Positions 6,872 to 7,058 of a stretch of DNA of 7,058 nt are shown here, one piece after another. Source of the DNA: Candidatus Fibrimonadales bacterium (GTDB lineage: Bacteria > Fibrobacterota > Fibrobacteria > Fibrobacterales > Fibrobacteraceae). The stretch spans positions 1-7,058 of the forward strand of contig WRMM01000096.1 of assembly GCA_009777135.1 (NCBI GenBank), given 5' to 3'. A program made the position numbers and the translations under genes. Under the pieces are notes generated by a model, which ran no database searches, had not been told where the DNA came from, and was given only the letters and a program-made list of their open reading frames with translations. Numbering within the stretch: position 1 is the stretch's first letter; each line of letters starts with the position of its first letter.

Positions 6872-6874
6872 ACT

Positions 6875-7058
6875 ATGAAAATGAAAAAATACCTAATTAA
6901 TCTCGTTGCGCTATGCCTTGTAGCTGGCATTGCAGGCTTAACACCGCAAACTGCCCTTGCGCAAACGCAAAAAGAGCAATGGCAAGAAAAGTTCCAGCAA
7001 AAGATGGAGCAGCAGAAAAACCAGCAGCAGGCAAAGTTCCAGCAAAAGATGGAGCAGC
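6875..7058 (+). CDS. Secreted Gln/Lys-rich repeat protein, unknown function; 3' end outside window
   Basis: Sixty-one codons are visible before the window ends. Residues 1-29 form a classical signal peptide: MKMKK start, hydrophobic core LINLVALCLVAGIAG, and cleavage likely after the A29 of TALA. C14 is not in a good lipobox, so a lipoprotein is unlikely. The mature part is almost entirely Q, K, E, M and A. It holds the start of a 15-residue repeat with unit KFQQKMEQQKNQQQA: the first copy is at residues 39-53 and the second begins at 54. The composition predicts long helix, possibly coiled coil. I do not recognise the family. It is transcribed away from glyQS and has its own promoter region, so it is not part of that operon. 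Export to the periplasm or beyond is inferred from the signal peptide. Confidence 0.75.
   Translation, partial: MKMKKYLINLVALCLVAGIAGLTPQTALAQTQKEQWQEKFQQKMEQQKNQQQAKFQQKMEQ
6988..7058 (+). repeat. In-frame direct repeat, 45-base period (15 codons)
   Basis: A 26-base identical sequence occurs at 6988-7013 and 7033-7058, exactly 45 bases apart, within the secreted protein gene. The second copy runs to the last base of the window, so the array may continue. DNA identity over all 26 bases, including third codon positions, suggests recent duplication by slippage or recombination. Confidence 0.85.

Larger units (their letters stand above)
6578..6874. other. Divergent intergenic region between glyQS and the repeat-protein gene
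   Basis: This 297-base non-coding stretch separates two genes that are read away from each other, so it should hold both promoters. From left to right I see an AT-rich glyQS-proximal leader (6578-6650), a short GC hairpin (6651-6664), the adjoining palindromes ACGCGT and TCTAGA (6667-6677), an AT-rich arm, a G-rich heptamer array, a 53-base spacer, a C-rich heptamer array, a second AT-rich arm, and the leader of the rightward gene. I see no tRNA, riboswitch or T-box-like structure that I can defend. Confidence 0.8.

Overview
The window is dominated by a tight leftward (minus-strand) cluster of three genes, read in the order glycyl-tRNA synthetase (6577-5180), sigma-54 factor RpoN (5177-3675) and a very large exported C25-family cysteine peptidase (3665 to beyond base 1). 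The peptidase resembles PorU, the sorting-signal peptidase of the type IX secretion system (T9SS). Gaps within the cluster are 2 and 9 bases, so the genes are almost certainly co-transcribed. A fourth gene starts on the plus strand at 6875 and runs off the right edge. It encodes a secreted, glutamine- and lysine-rich protein built from a 15-residue repeat.

A T9SS sorting peptidase points to the FCB group (Fibrobacterota, Bacteroidota and relatives). The sigma-54 N-terminus is not of the form I would expect in a typical Bacteroidota protein. The homodimeric GlyRS and moderately AT-rich DNA also fit a Fibrobacterota-like organism. This placement is inference; no rRNA or other decisive marker is present.

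Layout: 1-3665 is one uninterrupted reading frame with signal peptide, C25 propeptide-like region, catalytic domain with His and Cys in the expected motifs, and beta-rich C-terminal regions; its end lies outside the window. 3675-5177 is a complete rpoN. 5180-6577 is a complete class II GlyRS gene. 6578-6874 is a non-coding divergent intergenic region. 6875-7058 is the start of the repeat protein gene.

The most unusual part is the intergenic region. It holds short tandem arrays of the heptamer CCCAWAC in opposite orientations around a 53-base spacer. These are flanked by AT-rich arms that are themselves imperfect inverted copies of each other and look like mirror-image promoters. The right array has five runs of three or more G on the minus strand, which is a G-quadruplex-capable pattern. 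I found no tRNA, rRNA, CRISPR array, insertion sequence or clear intrinsic terminator. No complete undescribed system is visible; the intergenic element and the repeat protein are the best candidates for something new.
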